Below, one piece after another: positions 23,953-32,843 of a stretch of DNA of 64,000 nucleotides (position 1 is the first letter of the stretch; every line of letters starts with the position of its first letter). Location of the stretch: assembly GCF_036032445.1 (NCBI RefSeq), contig NZ_CP107932.1, forward strand, positions 3,660,501 through 3,724,500, in the 5' to 3' direction. A program made the position numbers and the translations under genes. Source of the stretch: Nocardia sp. NBC_00416 (GTDB lineage: Bacteria; Actinomycetota; Actinomycetes; Mycobacteriales; Mycobacteriaceae). The notes below the pieces were generated by a model. The model ran no database searches and was not told the origin of the DNA. It saw only the letters and a list, made by a program, of their open reading frames with translations.

Positions 23953-24400
23953 ACTATCGGCCGGAGTCCCCGAAACGACCGGCGGCGTCCGACTCGCCGA
24001 GATCAGCGATCGGCCACTGGATCCCGCAGCCGTCGACGCGGCGGTCCGCGGACACCGGTACGGGGCCGTGGTGGTGTTCAGCGGCGTGGTCCGCGACCAC
24101 GACAGCGGGCAGGCCGTCTCGGCACTGGAGTACTCGGCGCATCCCGACGCGATCCGGTTCCTGCGCGAATGCTGCGCCTCGGTAGCCGAATCGACCGGTC
24201 TGCCGGTGGCGGCCGTGCACCGCATCGGTGAGCTGTCGGTGGGCGACCTGGCGATCGTCACGGCGGTGGCCGCGCCGCATCGGGCCGAGGCCTTCGCGGC
24301 GTGCTCGACACTGGTCGACCGGATCAAGCACGAAGTGCCGATCTGGAAGCGTCAACTGTTCGCCGACGGGCTGTCCGAATGGGTCAACGCCTGCGGGTGA
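23945..24400 (+). CDS. moaE: Molybdopterin synthase catalytic subunit MoaE
   Basis: A 151-residue large subunit that transfers sulfur from MoaD to precursor Z. VFSGVVRDHDSGQ, LEYSAHPDA, HRIGELSVGD, the APHRAEAFAACSTLVDRIK helix and the catalytic KHEVPIWKRQ are all present. The ATG at 23945 follows GGGAAACGAGAG. Its last 49 bases overlap the end of the CobW-like gene on the other strand. Confidence 0.94.
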   Translation: MPELSAGVPETTGGVRLAEISDRPLDPAAVDAAVRGHRYGAVVVFSGVVRDHDSGQAVSALEYSAHPDAIRFLRECCASVAESTGLPVAAVHRIGELSVGDLAIVTAVAAPHRAEAFAACSTLVDRIKHEVPIWKRQLFADGLSEWVNACG

Positions 24401-25452
24401 ACACCGATGTGCGCGGGCTCATCCCGGCCGGAATCGGGAACATAGCGCCAGACGCCGAGCATCGCGTTGTCGTCGAGAGGTTCGGGTCCGGTGTGCGCGG
24501 TCCCGGCCAGCCGGTCCAGCGCCGCCCCGGTATCGAGACCGGCGCCGATGAGCACCAGCTCGGTGCCCTCGCCCCGGGCCCGGTTCGTCGGCTCCAGGGT
24601 GATCGCCCGCCCCACCAGGTGCAGCACGAACCGGCCGTGACCCGGCACGGCGAAGGCGACGAACCCTTTCGCGCGGAAGAGCCCGGCGGGCGGGTTCTCC
24701 AGGAAGTCGATGAGGCGGCGCGGATGCAGCGCCGCCGCGGCGGTGAAGACCACACTGGTGTAGTCGTCGTGCAGATGCCGGTGCTCCCCCTCGTGCTGGT
24801 CGTGGTCGAGCAGTAGCTCGTCGAAACTCAGCTGATCCCCGATCCGCGGTCCGCGATGGCGCCCCGGATCGAACAGCAGCCCGGGATCGATCCGGCCGCG
24901 CGAGGTCACATAGACCGGCGCGCCACCGGTCAGCTCCGTGATCTCGGTGCGCAACAACGCCAGCTCGTCGGCGCCGACCCGGTCGGCCTTGTTCACCACC
25001 ACCAGGTCGGCCAGGCGCAGATGGCTCGCCAACTCCGGATGCCGGGCCCGGCTGGCGCCGAATTCCCCGGCGTCGACCACTTCGAGCAGCCCGCCGTACC
25101 GGATGCGCGGGTTCTCGCTGCCCACCACCATCCGCACCAGGTTGCGCGGCTCGGCCAGGCCGCTGGCCTCCACCACGATCACGTCGATCCCGGCCCGGGG
25201 GTCGGTCAACCGGGTGAACAGTTCGTCCAGTTCGGTGACATCCACCGCGCAGCACACACAACCGCTACCGACCGACACCATCGCATCGACCTGTCCGGCC
25301 ACCAGCATCGCGTCCACGTTCACGGCGCCGAAATCATTGACCACCACACCGATCCGGGTGCCCCGATTGTTGCGCAACAAGTTGTTGAGCAGCGTGGTCT
25401 TTCCAGCACCCAGAAAACCGGCCACGATCACCACGGGTATGCGCTCAGCCAC
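24352..25452 (-). CDS. CobW/YjiA-family metal-trafficking GTPase
   Basis: A 366-residue G3E GTPase: Walker A GFLGAGKTT (residues 11-19), the metal site GCVCC (about 66), VEASGLAEP and the guanine motif NKAD (about 155). A His-rich stretch (DHDQHEGEHRHLHDD) and the C-terminal CobW domain (LHPRRLIDFLENPPAGLFRAKGF) follow. The family inserts Zn, Co or Fe into clients; the nearby molybdopterin genes may be chance. The GTG at 25452 is the first start before the GTPase fold. The C-terminus is read antisense to the moaE end. Confidence 0.88.
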   Translation of the reverse strand: MAERIPVVIVAGFLGAGKTTLLNNLLRNNRGTRIGVVVNDFGAVNVDAMLVAGQVDAMVSVGSGCVCCAVDVTELDELFTRLTDPRAGIDVIVVEASGLAEPRNLVRMVVGSENPRIRYGGLLEVVDAGEFGASRARHPELASHLRLADLVVVNKADRVGADELALLRTEITELTGGAPVYVTSRGRIDPGLLFDPGRHRGPRIGDQLSFDELLLDHDQHEGEHRHLHDDYTSVVFTAAAALHPRRLIDFLENPPAGLFRAKGFVAFAVPGHGRFVLHLVGRAITLEPTNRARGEGTELVLIGAGLDTGAALDRLAGTAHTGPEPLDDNAMLGVWRYVPDSGRDEPAHIGVHPQALTHSDSPSANS

Positions 25453-25469
25453 CCGGAGCAGTGTAGTTC

Positions 25470-25647
25470 GGCGCCGCCTGCGGCGACGCCGGTGCTGTGT
25501 CTGTTGGCGCGCCTGCGGCGCGCGGGTTGCGGCCCCTGAGGGCCCGCGTTTCTGCGCCCGAGACTCGCGGCTGCGCCGCATGCGCTTCGGGCGCTGAAAC
25601 GCGGGCCGGGCCGCAACCTTTGTGGGCCTCGCTGGACTCGGCGCAGG
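25470..25647. repeat. Structured repeat, copy 1
   Basis: Starts with GGCGCCGCCTGCGGCG and ends near GCCTCGCTGGACTCGGC, both shared with copy 2 (38509-38660). Inside are nested stems: GGTTGCGGCCC (25525-25535) with GGGCCGCAACC (25608-25618); GCCCGCGTTTC (25542-25552) with GAAACGCGGGC (25596-25606); GCGCCCGA (25554) with TCGGGCGC (25587); and an apical GCGGC-TGC-GCCGC. Single-stranded GACTC and ATGCGCT are the same in both copies, whereas stems differ with compensation. It fills the gap between the CobW-type gene and the next plus-strand gene. Orientation of transcription is unknown. Confidence 0.8.
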
Positions 25648-25975
25648 GAAGGTGCGGCGGTTCGGTGTACGGATCCGCACCGGAGCTACGGGAACGGCCG
25701 TGTCGTGCGCGAGGCGGCGTGATGCGACTGCCGTGTTGTCCGGCCGCGGGTGATCCGGCAAGGGGTCACTCTTGCATTTCGACAGAATTGGATATGTTTC
25801 AAATAATGCGTCGGCGGAATAGTGCCGATCGATAACCAGCCATTTCCCGTGGGATCTACCGAAATATGTCGAAACTCCGAAATCGGTAGCGCGACTCTGG
25901 TAAACGTGCCGGAGAGATCTCGGGGGATCTCGGCTGTGCAGAGAGACAAGATAAAGAAATACCGAGGAGAATCGA
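25648..25975. other. AT-richer intergenic segment before an exported protein
   Basis: No gene. GC falls clearly around 25780-25960 (TTGCATTTCGACAG, TATGTTTCAAATAATG), as expected for a promoter of the plus-strand gene at 25976; no single -35/-10 pair stands out. Confidence 0.35.
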
Positions 25976-26338
25976 ATGCGTGCAGGCACGTTTCTGATCG
26001 CCGTGTTGTCGGCGGCGACCGTGCTGGGCAGCGGTATCGCGGCGGCTGAGCCCGCGGATTCCATACCGCACGACGGCGTCTACCGGGTCGGCGTGGATAT
26101 CCGGCCCGGAACGTGGGAGTCGCCCGGACCCCTCGATCCGGCCGCGAGCTGCGACTGGCGGCGGCTACGGCTGATCGAGGGCGACAACACGAATATGAGC
26201 TACATCATCGAGAACAACTACACGAAGCTGGGCCCGATCCGGGTGACCATCGAACCGACCGACGCGGGTTTCAAATCCGAGAACTGCGGCCCCTGGCGAA
26301 TGGTGCCACCGGCCCCGACCGGTTCGGCCGGACTCTGA
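25976..26338 (+). CDS. Small secreted protein, unknown function
   Basis: A 120-residue protein with a Sec signal peptide (MRAGTFLIAVLSAATVLGSG..., cleavage probably after AAA-EP near residue 24). The mature part begins with DGVYRVGVDIRPGTWESPGP, a motif recurring in small exported actinobacterial proteins of unknown function, and has two cysteines (CDW, NCGPW) that could form a disulfide. GAGGAG precedes the ATG. It stands alone and ends at a hairpin. Confidence 0.8.
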   Translation: MRAGTFLIAVLSAATVLGSGIAAAEPADSIPHDGVYRVGVDIRPGTWESPGPLDPAASCDWRRLRLIEGDNTNMSYIIENNYTKLGPIRVTIEPTDAGFKSENCGPWRMVPPAPTGSAGL

Positions 26339-26354
26339 CCGCGCGCCGATAGCG

Positions 26355-26385
26355 GGCCCGGCTCCCCCTCATCGGGAGCCGGGCC
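26355..26385. terminator. Bidirectional hairpin between convergent genes
   Basis: GGCCCGGCTCCC (26355-26366) pairs perfectly with GGGAGCCGGGCC (26374-26385); pairing can extend outward with one bulge (TAGCG/CGCTA). It separates the convergent genes ending at 26338 and 26425. Confidence 0.8.
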
Positions 26386-26424
26386 GCTACGGCGTTCACT
26401 CTGTCGTGGCAGCCGATCCGGCCG

Positions 26425-26886
26425 TCACGAATGGGCGCGGAGCTGGTACAGCCCCTCGGTCTCGGCGACCACCACGCCCTGGGCGTCGGTGATCACCGCC
26501 CGCAAGGTGAAATCGGCCTTGCCGTTCGCCGCGGCCTCCGTGGAGATCCGCTCGATCTCCGCCTCGTCCAGCGTCGCCTGAGCGCGCACCGCCGTGGTCG
26601 CCGGTTTACGGAAAACGATCCGCAGATCCTTCACCAGTGGATAGAACGCGGTGGAGTCGAAACTCGCCACCGCGATGGCGCCGCCGAGGATCTCCCCGAC
26701 GGTGAACAGCACCCCGGCGTACATGACGCCGAAATGATTGCCGTTCCCTTCGACGGGCACAGTGGCCGCGGCATAACCGCGCCGCACCTCCTCGGCGTGC
26801 ACGCCCATCCGGTGCGCGACCGGAATGGTGTGTTCCAGCGCCGAGTTCACGATCTCGGCGATGGGAGGATTGCGGACATCACTCAT
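26425..26886 (-). CDS. Hotdog-fold thioesterase-like protein
   Basis: A 153-residue protein with the YiiD/PaaI-like hotdog pattern: AHRMGVHAEEVRRGYAAATVPV, then NHFGVMYAGVLFTVGEILGGA (the helix normally lying over the active site) and a final beta sheet. Related proteins hydrolyse acyl-CoA thioesters; here the catalytic residue is not obvious. Next gene upstream is an MFS transporter 26 bases away on the same strand, so it is probably the second gene of a two-gene operon. Confidence 0.75.
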   Translation of the reverse strand: MSDVRNPPIAEIVNSALEHTIPVAHRMGVHAEEVRRGYAAATVPVEGNGNHFGVMYAGVLFTVGEILGGAIAVASFDSTAFYPLVKDLRIVFRKPATTAVRAQATLDEAEIERISTEAAANGKADFTLRAVITDAQGVVVAETEGLYQLRAHS

Positions 26887-26911
26887 GACTGGGCCGGCCC
26901 TTCTGATGGGA

Positions 26912-28246
26912 TCACGCGACGGATTGTTTCTCCGTGGTCGGAGGCTCGGAATCGGTTGCGGCGTCGGGCACCTCGGTGCCGCGCAGCGAGGTACCCGCGG
27001 TCTCCCGCAGGAAGAACCATGCCACCAGACCGACCAGCGCGGCGCCGGTCATGTAGATCGCGGGGAAGAGATTCCAGCCGGTGCCCTCGATCACCGCCTC
27101 GTTCACCAACGGCGCGGTGCCGCCGAACGCGGCCGTGGACAGGTTGTAGCTCAGCGCGAAACCCGCGTACCTGACATGGGTCGGGAAGATGGCGGGGAAG
27201 GTCGCGCTGATGGTGGACAGCTGCGGCACATAGAGCAGACCCAGCACCACGAAACCGAGCACCGCCCAGCCGGTGCCCACGCCCATGAGCGCGTACATCG
27301 GCACGGACAGCACGGCCAGACCGATCAGCGAGAACAGCCACAGCGGTCGCCGCCCCACTCGGTCGGAGAGACGGCCGAAGAAGGGAACGCACGCCATCAT
27401 GGCCACCTGCCCGATGAGCATCATGGCGGTGGTGGTCGATTCGCCGAGGCCGATGGTCTTCTGCAGATACGTCGGCTGATAGGTGAGCAGCGTGTAGTTC
27501 GCGACGTTCAGCGCGACCACCAGGCCGAAGAGAACCAGCAGCTCACGCCGGTAGTTGCTGAGCAGAACCCGAAGCCCGCCCTCGGGGTGCTCGTGTTCGT
27601 TCACCTCGGTGAAGACCGGCGACTCGTTCAGCTTGGTTCGCAGATACCAGCCGATGCCGCCCAACGGAACCGCGATCAGGAACGGGATCCGCCAGCCCCA
27701 GTCGTGCATGGCGTCGGACCCGAGGATCAGCTGGCACAACAGCACCACCGCGGAGCCGCCGACGAAACCGCCGAGAGTGCCGAACTCCAGGAAACTCCCG
27801 AAGAATCCACGTTTCTTGTCGCCGGCGCATTCGGCCAGGTAGGTCGCCGCGCCGCCGTATTCGCCGCCGGTCGAGAAGCCCTGCACCACCCGGAGCAGGA
27901 TCAGCAGGATCGGCGCGAGCACCCCGACCTGGCCATGGGTGGGCAGGACACCGATCAGACCGGTGGCCGCCGCCATGAGCAGGATGGTGGTGGCCAGTAC
28001 CACCTTGCGGCCGACGCGGTCGCCGAGCGGTCCCCAGACCATGCCGCCCACCGGCCGCAGGACGAAGGAGATGGCGAACCCGAGCATGGTGCCCAGGGTG
28101 CCGAGCTCCCCGGGGAAGAACGCGTCGGTGAGATAGGTGGCGGTTGCGGCGTAGACGCCGTAGTCGAACCATTCGGTGGCGTTGCCCATTGCGGAGGCTG
28201 CCACCGACTTCTTGAGATGCGGCGCTGGGGCCTGCTGGTCCGTCAC
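26912..28246 (-). CDS. MFS transporter, metabolite:proton symporter type
   Basis: A 444-residue 12-helix permease of the MHS (ProP/KgtP/ShiA) branch: NATEWFDYGVYAATATYL at the first helix, GPLGDRVGRK in the loop 2-3, and GEYGGAATYLAE in helix 5. Substrates of this branch are organic acids or osmolytes; which one is unknown. The GTG at 28246 has GAGAGGA at 8 bases. A perfect CRP-type palindrome lies 184 bases upstream (28430). Confidence 0.9.
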   Translation of the reverse strand: MTDQQAPAPHLKKSVAASAMGNATEWFDYGVYAATATYLTDAFFPGELGTLGTMLGFAISFVLRPVGGMVWGPLGDRVGRKVVLATTILLMAAATGLIGVLPTHGQVGVLAPILLILLRVVQGFSTGGEYGGAATYLAECAGDKKRGFFGSFLEFGTLGGFVGGSAVVLLCQLILGSDAMHDWGWRIPFLIAVPLGGIGWYLRTKLNESPVFTEVNEHEHPEGGLRVLLSNYRRELLVLFGLVVALNVANYTLLTYQPTYLQKTIGLGESTTTAMMLIGQVAMMACVPFFGRLSDRVGRRPLWLFSLIGLAVLSVPMYALMGVGTGWAVLGFVVLGLLYVPQLSTISATFPAIFPTHVRYAGFALSYNLSTAAFGGTAPLVNEAVIEGTGWNLFPAIYMTGAALVGLVAWFFLRETAGTSLRGTEVPDAATDSEPPTTEKQSVA

Positions 28247-28429
28247 GGTCCGTCCTCTCCGGCACATGCGGCCGTGTCGGCCCGGCCGACCCATGACGTC
28301 GTGCCCACCGGCGACCGGGTTCCGGCGAGTATCGACCTCCATCCGTTACCCGGGATTTTCCGCGGGTAAACGCGGGCACCCGCCGAACGGACGCGGCCGA
28401 CCACCTCTCATCAGCTACTTCCCAGCTTA

Positions 28430-28445
28430 TGTGAAGGGGCTCACA
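28430..28445. promoter_or_regulatory. Perfect CRP-type site TGTGA-N6-TCACA
   Basis: TGTGAAGGGGCTCACA matches the CRP/Cmr consensus TGTGA-N6-TCACA without a mismatch. It lies in the 255-base gap between the MFS start (28246) and the end of the ChoD-like gene (28502), both on the minus strand, so it probably regulates the transporter operon. Confidence 0.7.
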
Positions 28446-28501
28446 CAGGTGCGGAATCGTCCCGTTCGGGCCACGGCGGCGGCCCGCCCGGGACGCCCGT
28501 T

Positions 28502-30289
28502 TCAGCGCACTTCGTCGGCTACCGGGGCCTGCGGTCGCGCCGGGTGCCGCACCTCGACCAGCGGCAGCCGCAGGGCGGCGGGCGCGGCGGCCGGCACCAC
28601 CGGCGATACCGGAGCGACCGGGGCGATCCGCTGGTAGGCCGATCCGAGCGGCGGCCGCGGATCGGCCTCGCCCTTGTTCGGCCACATCGCCACGGCGCGC
28701 TCGGACTGCGCGGTGATGGTGAGCGACGGGTTCACACCCAGGTTGGCCGAAATTGTCGAACCGTCGATCACATGCGCACCCGGGTGGCCGTACAACCGGT
28801 GGTACGGGTCCACGACACCGGTCTCGGGGCTGTCGCCGATCACGCAACCGCCGATGAAATGGCCGGTCATCGGGACATTGAAGATACTGCTGCTGGCTCC
28901 GCCCGCGACCCCGTCGATCTTGTCGGCGACCCGGCGGCCCACCTCGTGCCCGGCCGGAACCCAGGTCGGGTTGGGGGCGCCCTCGCCTTGACGGGTCGTC
29001 ATCTTGCGACCGAACAGACCGCGTTTGGTGTAGGTGGTGATCGAGTTGTCCACCGACTGCATCACCAGCAGGCCGATCATCTGCTCCGACCAGCCCCGCG
29101 GGTTGTGCAGATGACGCAGATCGCGGCGGTTGCGCCACATCTCGCGCAGCCACAGCCGGCGCTTGGAGACGCCGGGCTCCTCGTCGACCATGACCGTGCC
29201 CATCAGCGAGATGACATTGCTGCCCTTGCCGTAGCGCACCGGCTCGATATGGGTGTCGTGATCGGGGTGGATCGAGGAGGTGATGGCCACCCCCTTGGTG
29301 AAATCGCTGGTCTTGTCCCGGCTGCGGATCGAGAGCAGCTCCTCGGAGTTGGTCCGGGACAGATAACCGAGGCGGCTCGAGATCTCGGGCAAGGAGCCCG
29401 AATCCCGGAGTTTGTGCAGCAGGCGCTGGGTGCCGAGGGAAGCCGCGGAGAAGATCACCTGTTCGGCGGTGAAAACGGTGCGCTTCTTGCGCAGCCACCG
29501 CCCGGTCACCACCGTTTCCACGGCGTACCCGCCGCCGGGTCGCGGTGTCACATCGGTGACGGTGCGCAGCGCATGGACGGTCGCACCGGCCTGCTCGGCC
29601 AGGAACAGATAATTCTTGACCAGGGTGTTCTTGGCGTTGTGGCGACATCCGGTCATACATTCGCCGCAGTGGGTGCAGGTGCGGCGGGCGGGGCCGACCC
29701 CGCCGAAGTACGGGTCGGGCACATCCTCGCCGGGCCGGCTCCCGGGCCCGCCGAAGAAGACCCCGACCGGGGTGCGCTGATAGGAGTCGGCGACGCCCAT
29801 TTCCGCGGCGACCTCCAGCAGGACCCAGTCGGTCGGCGTGGTCGCCGGATTGGTGGTCACGCCCAGCATGCGTTTGGCCTGGTCGTAGTAGGGCGTCAGC
29901 TCGGCTTTCCAGTCGGTGATATGCGCCCAGTTGCCGTCCCGGAAGAACTTGTCCGGCGGTTCGTACAGGGTGTTCGCGTACACGAGGGAGCCGCCGCCGA
30001 CCCCGGCGCCGGCCATGATGAGGGTGTCCTTCAGCAGCGCGAGCCGCTGGATGCCGAAGCAGCCGAGGTAGGGCGCCCATAGATACTGCCTGGCACGCCA
30101 GGACGTTTTCGCGAATTCGTCGTCGGCGAAGCGGCGACCGGCCTCGAGGACCCCGACCCGGTACCCCTTCTCGGTCAACCGCAGGGCACTGACGCTGCCC
30201 CCGAATCCGGAGCCGATGACGAGGACGTCGTAGTCGAAGGTCTGGCCGGGCCCGGCGGCGGTGCCGGCGCCCGTTGCGGAACTGGACAT
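28502..30289 (-). CDS. GMC-type oxidoreductase, ChoD-like (cholesterol oxidase family)
   Basis: A 595-residue FAD enzyme. VIGSGFGGSVSALRL (about 23) binds FAD; MAGAGVGGGSLVYANTLYEP and the C-terminal GCVIGDSPETGVVDP...VNPSLTITAQSERA complete the GMC site. A Cys-rich insert CTHCGECMTGC (about 230) is also found in mycobacterial ChoD-like proteins and could hold a cluster. Whether it oxidises cholesterol cannot be read from sequence. No export signal. The ATG at 30289 has GGAAAG upstream; a longer start is less likely. The Pro/Ala-rich tail is unusual. Confidence 0.85.
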   Translation of the reverse strand: MSSSATGAGTAAGPGQTFDYDVLVIGSGFGGSVSALRLTEKGYRVGVLEAGRRFADDEFAKTSWRARQYLWAPYLGCFGIQRLALLKDTLIMAGAGVGGGSLVYANTLYEPPDKFFRDGNWAHITDWKAELTPYYDQAKRMLGVTTNPATTPTDWVLLEVAAEMGVADSYQRTPVGVFFGGPGSRPGEDVPDPYFGGVGPARRTCTHCGECMTGCRHNAKNTLVKNYLFLAEQAGATVHALRTVTDVTPRPGGGYAVETVVTGRWLRKKRTVFTAEQVIFSAASLGTQRLLHKLRDSGSLPEISSRLGYLSRTNSEELLSIRSRDKTSDFTKGVAITSSIHPDHDTHIEPVRYGKGSNVISLMGTVMVDEEPGVSKRRLWLREMWRNRRDLRHLHNPRGWSEQMIGLLVMQSVDNSITTYTKRGLFGRKMTTRQGEGAPNPTWVPAGHEVGRRVADKIDGVAGGASSSIFNVPMTGHFIGGCVIGDSPETGVVDPYHRLYGHPGAHVIDGSTISANLGVNPSLTITAQSERAVAMWPNKGEADPRPPLGSAYQRIAPVAPVSPVVPAAAPAALRLPLVEVRHPARPQAPVADEVR

Positions 30290-30388
30290 CTTTCCGAGAC
30301 TATGGCCTGGGTCACCCGGTGGGAAACATACCCGCGGACAGGAAATCGGCACTTTCGGCCAATCCGGGTGTCGAGCAGGTGTCCACGC

Positions 30389-32038
30389 TCATCCGCCGGC
30401 CCCCGCCACCGGTTCCCGCGCGGGCGTTTCGGCCTCCGGCTCGGCGTGCGGATCGGGAGCCCACGCGGCCCGCGCCCCGGGCACACCGTGCTCCACCACG
30501 AAACCCGCCCGGGTGGTGACGGGCGCCCCGGGTTCCCGGACATAGGGCACCACCCGGTAGTCGCCGCGCCACAGCTGATCGTCCACCTCCACCCGGACAT
30601 AGCCGCGCTGCCCGTTGAAGAATTTCATATCGGGATTCGCGGCGAGCAGAGTCTCGCCGCGCGAGGTCAGATCGGCGCCGTCGCGTCCGGTGGTGATCGA
30701 GGTGCCGGTGAACTCCGTGGCCACGACCGGCGACGCCGGATCCCGATAGTCGCCGCGCAGATCCACCACATAGTTCTCGTGCCGATCACCGGTGAGCACC
30801 ACCAGGTTCCCGCGGCCGCGCGCGGCCGCGGCGGCGAGCACCGCGTCCCGATCGGCGACATAGCCGTCCCAGGAGTCGGTCCCCACCGCGACCGCCGGAC
30901 CGGGGTCGTAATCGGACTGCGCCATCGCGACCTGATTGCCGAGCACCTGCCAGCGAGCCGGGGACCGGGTGAGACCGTCGATCAGCCAGTCGCGCTGGCG
31001 CGACCCCAGAATGGTGCGGTCGGCGGCGAAACGGTCCGGGCAGTCCACCACCAGATTGGCGCCGTCACCGCACACCAGGGGCGTTCGGTACTGGCGGGTG
31101 TCGAGCATGGTCAGGTCGACGAGGTCGCCGAACGCGTAGCGGCGGTGCATCCGGGCGTACGGTCCCGCGGGCAACTGATCGATCCGCAGCGGCAGATGCT
31201 CGTACATCGCCTGGAAGGCGGCCGCGCGCCGCCGCCGGAACAGGGCGGGCAGCAGATGGATATCGATACCGGCGCCGGGTTCGAAACCCGCCCAGTTGTT
31301 GTCGATCTCGTGGTCGTCGAAGGTGCAGATCCAGGGGAACGCGGCATGCGCGGCCCGCAGCTCGGGTTCGGCCTTGTACTGCGCGTAGCGCAGCCGGTAT
31401 CCGGCCAGATCGGTGGCCTCCGCGCGCAGCGTCTCCGGGATGGCGACCCCCGAACGGCCGGACGCCCATTCCTTTTCGTAGATGTAATCGCCCAGGTGCA
31501 CGACGAAATCGAGATCCTCGTCGCAGAGGTGCCGGTAGGCGGTGTAATAGCCGGAGCTCCAGTGCTGGCAGGAGGCGAAAGCGAACCGTAACCGGTTCAC
31601 CCGGGCGACCGGCGCGGTCCGGGTGCGGCCTACCGGCGAGATGGCCGAGCCCGCACGGAATCGGTAGTAGTACCAGCGATCCGGTGCCAGACCCCGGACC
31701 TCCGGATGCACGCTGTGCGCCAGTTCGCGGGTGGCCAATGCGCTCCCACGCACGGCGATACGGCGGAAATACTCGTCCTCGGCGACTTCGTATTCGACGG
31801 TGACCGGGGCACGCGGCGTACCGCCCAGGGAGTCCGGGGCGAACGGATCCGGGGCCAGCCTGGTCCACAGCACCACGCCGTCGGGCAGCGGATCACCGGA
31901 GGCCACGCCGAGCGTGAAGGGGTCGCCGAGCCGGCGGGGCGCCCGATAGGGCGCACTACTCGCCAGACCGGCTCCGGCCAGCAGCGCGGCCGCGCCGGCC
32001 GCACCCGCTTGCAGTACCCGGCGCCGGGACAGAGCCAT
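30389..32038 (-). CDS. phoD: PhoD-type alkaline phosphatase/phosphodiesterase, Tat-exported
   Basis: A 549-residue enzyme with a Tat signal (SRRRVLQAGAAGAAALLAGAGLA). PhoD motifs: FAFASCQHW, VHLGDYIYE, FDDHEIDNNW, TGDRHENYVVDL. These bind the Fe/Ca cluster that hydrolyses phosphate esters and diesters outside the cell. The length agrees with the family. Usually induced by phosphate starvation, but no Pho box was recognised. The C-terminus after residue 525 is a Pro/Glu/Ala tail. Confidence 0.93.
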   Translation of the reverse strand: MALSRRRVLQAGAAGAAALLAGAGLASSAPYRAPRRLGDPFTLGVASGDPLPDGVVLWTRLAPDPFAPDSLGGTPRAPVTVEYEVAEDEYFRRIAVRGSALATRELAHSVHPEVRGLAPDRWYYYRFRAGSAISPVGRTRTAPVARVNRLRFAFASCQHWSSGYYTAYRHLCDEDLDFVVHLGDYIYEKEWASGRSGVAIPETLRAEATDLAGYRLRYAQYKAEPELRAAHAAFPWICTFDDHEIDNNWAGFEPGAGIDIHLLPALFRRRRAAAFQAMYEHLPLRIDQLPAGPYARMHRRYAFGDLVDLTMLDTRQYRTPLVCGDGANLVVDCPDRFAADRTILGSRQRDWLIDGLTRSPARWQVLGNQVAMAQSDYDPGPAVAVGTDSWDGYVADRDAVLAAAAARGRGNLVVLTGDRHENYVVDLRGDYRDPASPVVATEFTGTSITTGRDGADLTSRGETLLAANPDMKFFNGQRGYVRVEVDDQLWRGDYRVVPYVREPGAPVTTRAGFVVEHGVPGARAAWAPDPHAEPEAETPAREPVAGAGG

Positions 32039-32111
32039 GGCTCAGCCTAACCCGCGACGGTTACGACTCCTCCACAGCGCGAGCCCGGCCGGGCTCGCGC
32101 CGGGCCGCCGG

Positions 32112-32843
32112 CTAGAGATCGGCGAAACACACCACGAAGCGACGTTGGTCGTAGACGAACCCACGGTCGGCCGAGGGGCAGGCGTTCACACTCACGGTCT
32201 CCGGCAGGATGCTGATCACCTGTACCCCGCCCGGACCGCACTCGGTGCGCTGCGGCTGGTCGCCGGAGACATCCGCGCAGCTGCCGACCACCCAATCGAT
32301 ATCGAGGCACATGGTCGTCTCGCCGATGGTGTGGCTGGAATCGGCGTCCGTCGGGCAGGCGGTGCCCGGCGGGCCGGCACTCGCGATCTTGTACCGCGAT
32401 TCCGCGCTTCCGCAGGCGGCCTTGCTGACGTCCTTGTCGCTGAATCCGCTGAGGCATTCACCGGCCGCCACCTCGACCTTCAACGGGGCCTGTTTGGCCT
32501 CCTTGTTGGCGGGACCGGCGGTTCCCAGCGCGGACGGCGTCGTTGCCGGGGCACTCGACGTCGCCGAAGTCGACGAGGGGCCGGCCGGCGCGGCCGGTGC
32601 GACGGGCGCGATATCGGTGACGGTGGTGGCGGTGGCGCTCGCGGCCGGGGCCGCCAGGTCGTTGGTGGCCTCGTCACCGCTGCCCGCGGTGGCCAGCAGC
32701 GCGGCCACCCCGATTCCCAGCACGATCGAGGTCACGACGGCCGCGATAGCGATCGCGGCCGCCGTGGCGCCGACCCGGGCGCGTTTGTCCTGCTGTGAGA
32801 GCGGCGGACGCCCGCCGTCCTCGTCCGGGCCCGGCTGGGTCAC
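32112..32843 (-). CDS. Membrane-anchored protein with extracellular Cys-rich domain
   Basis: A 243-residue protein: short cytoplasmic start (residues 1-25), one membrane helix (about 26-52), a Ser/Thr/Pro/Ala-rich stalk (55-115), then a folded domain with eight cysteines (ECLSG, ACGSA, ACPTD, MCLDI, SCADV, ECGPG, ACPSA, VCFADL) likely in four disulfides. It resembles the LppU/SCO3897 group of uncharacterised actinobacterial exported proteins. The GTG at 32843 overlaps the upstream gene's stop (GTGA). Confidence 0.8.
   Translation of the reverse strand: MTQPGPDEDGGRPPLSQQDKRARVGATAAAIAIAAVVTSIVLGIGVAALLATAGSGDEATNDLAAPAASATATTVTDIAPVAPAAPAGPSSTSATSSAPATTPSALGTAGPANKEAKQAPLKVEVAAGECLSGFSDKDVSKAACGSAESRYKIASAGPPGTACPTDADSSHTIGETTMCLDIDWVVGSCADVSGDQPQRTECGPGGVQVISILPETVSVNACPSADRGFVYDQRRFVVCFADL

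Noticed and set aside
25470..25647. Ordinary transcription terminator of the CobW-type gene
   Set aside because: It lies upstream of that gene's start, is far longer than a terminator, and has a covarying copy at 38.5 kb.
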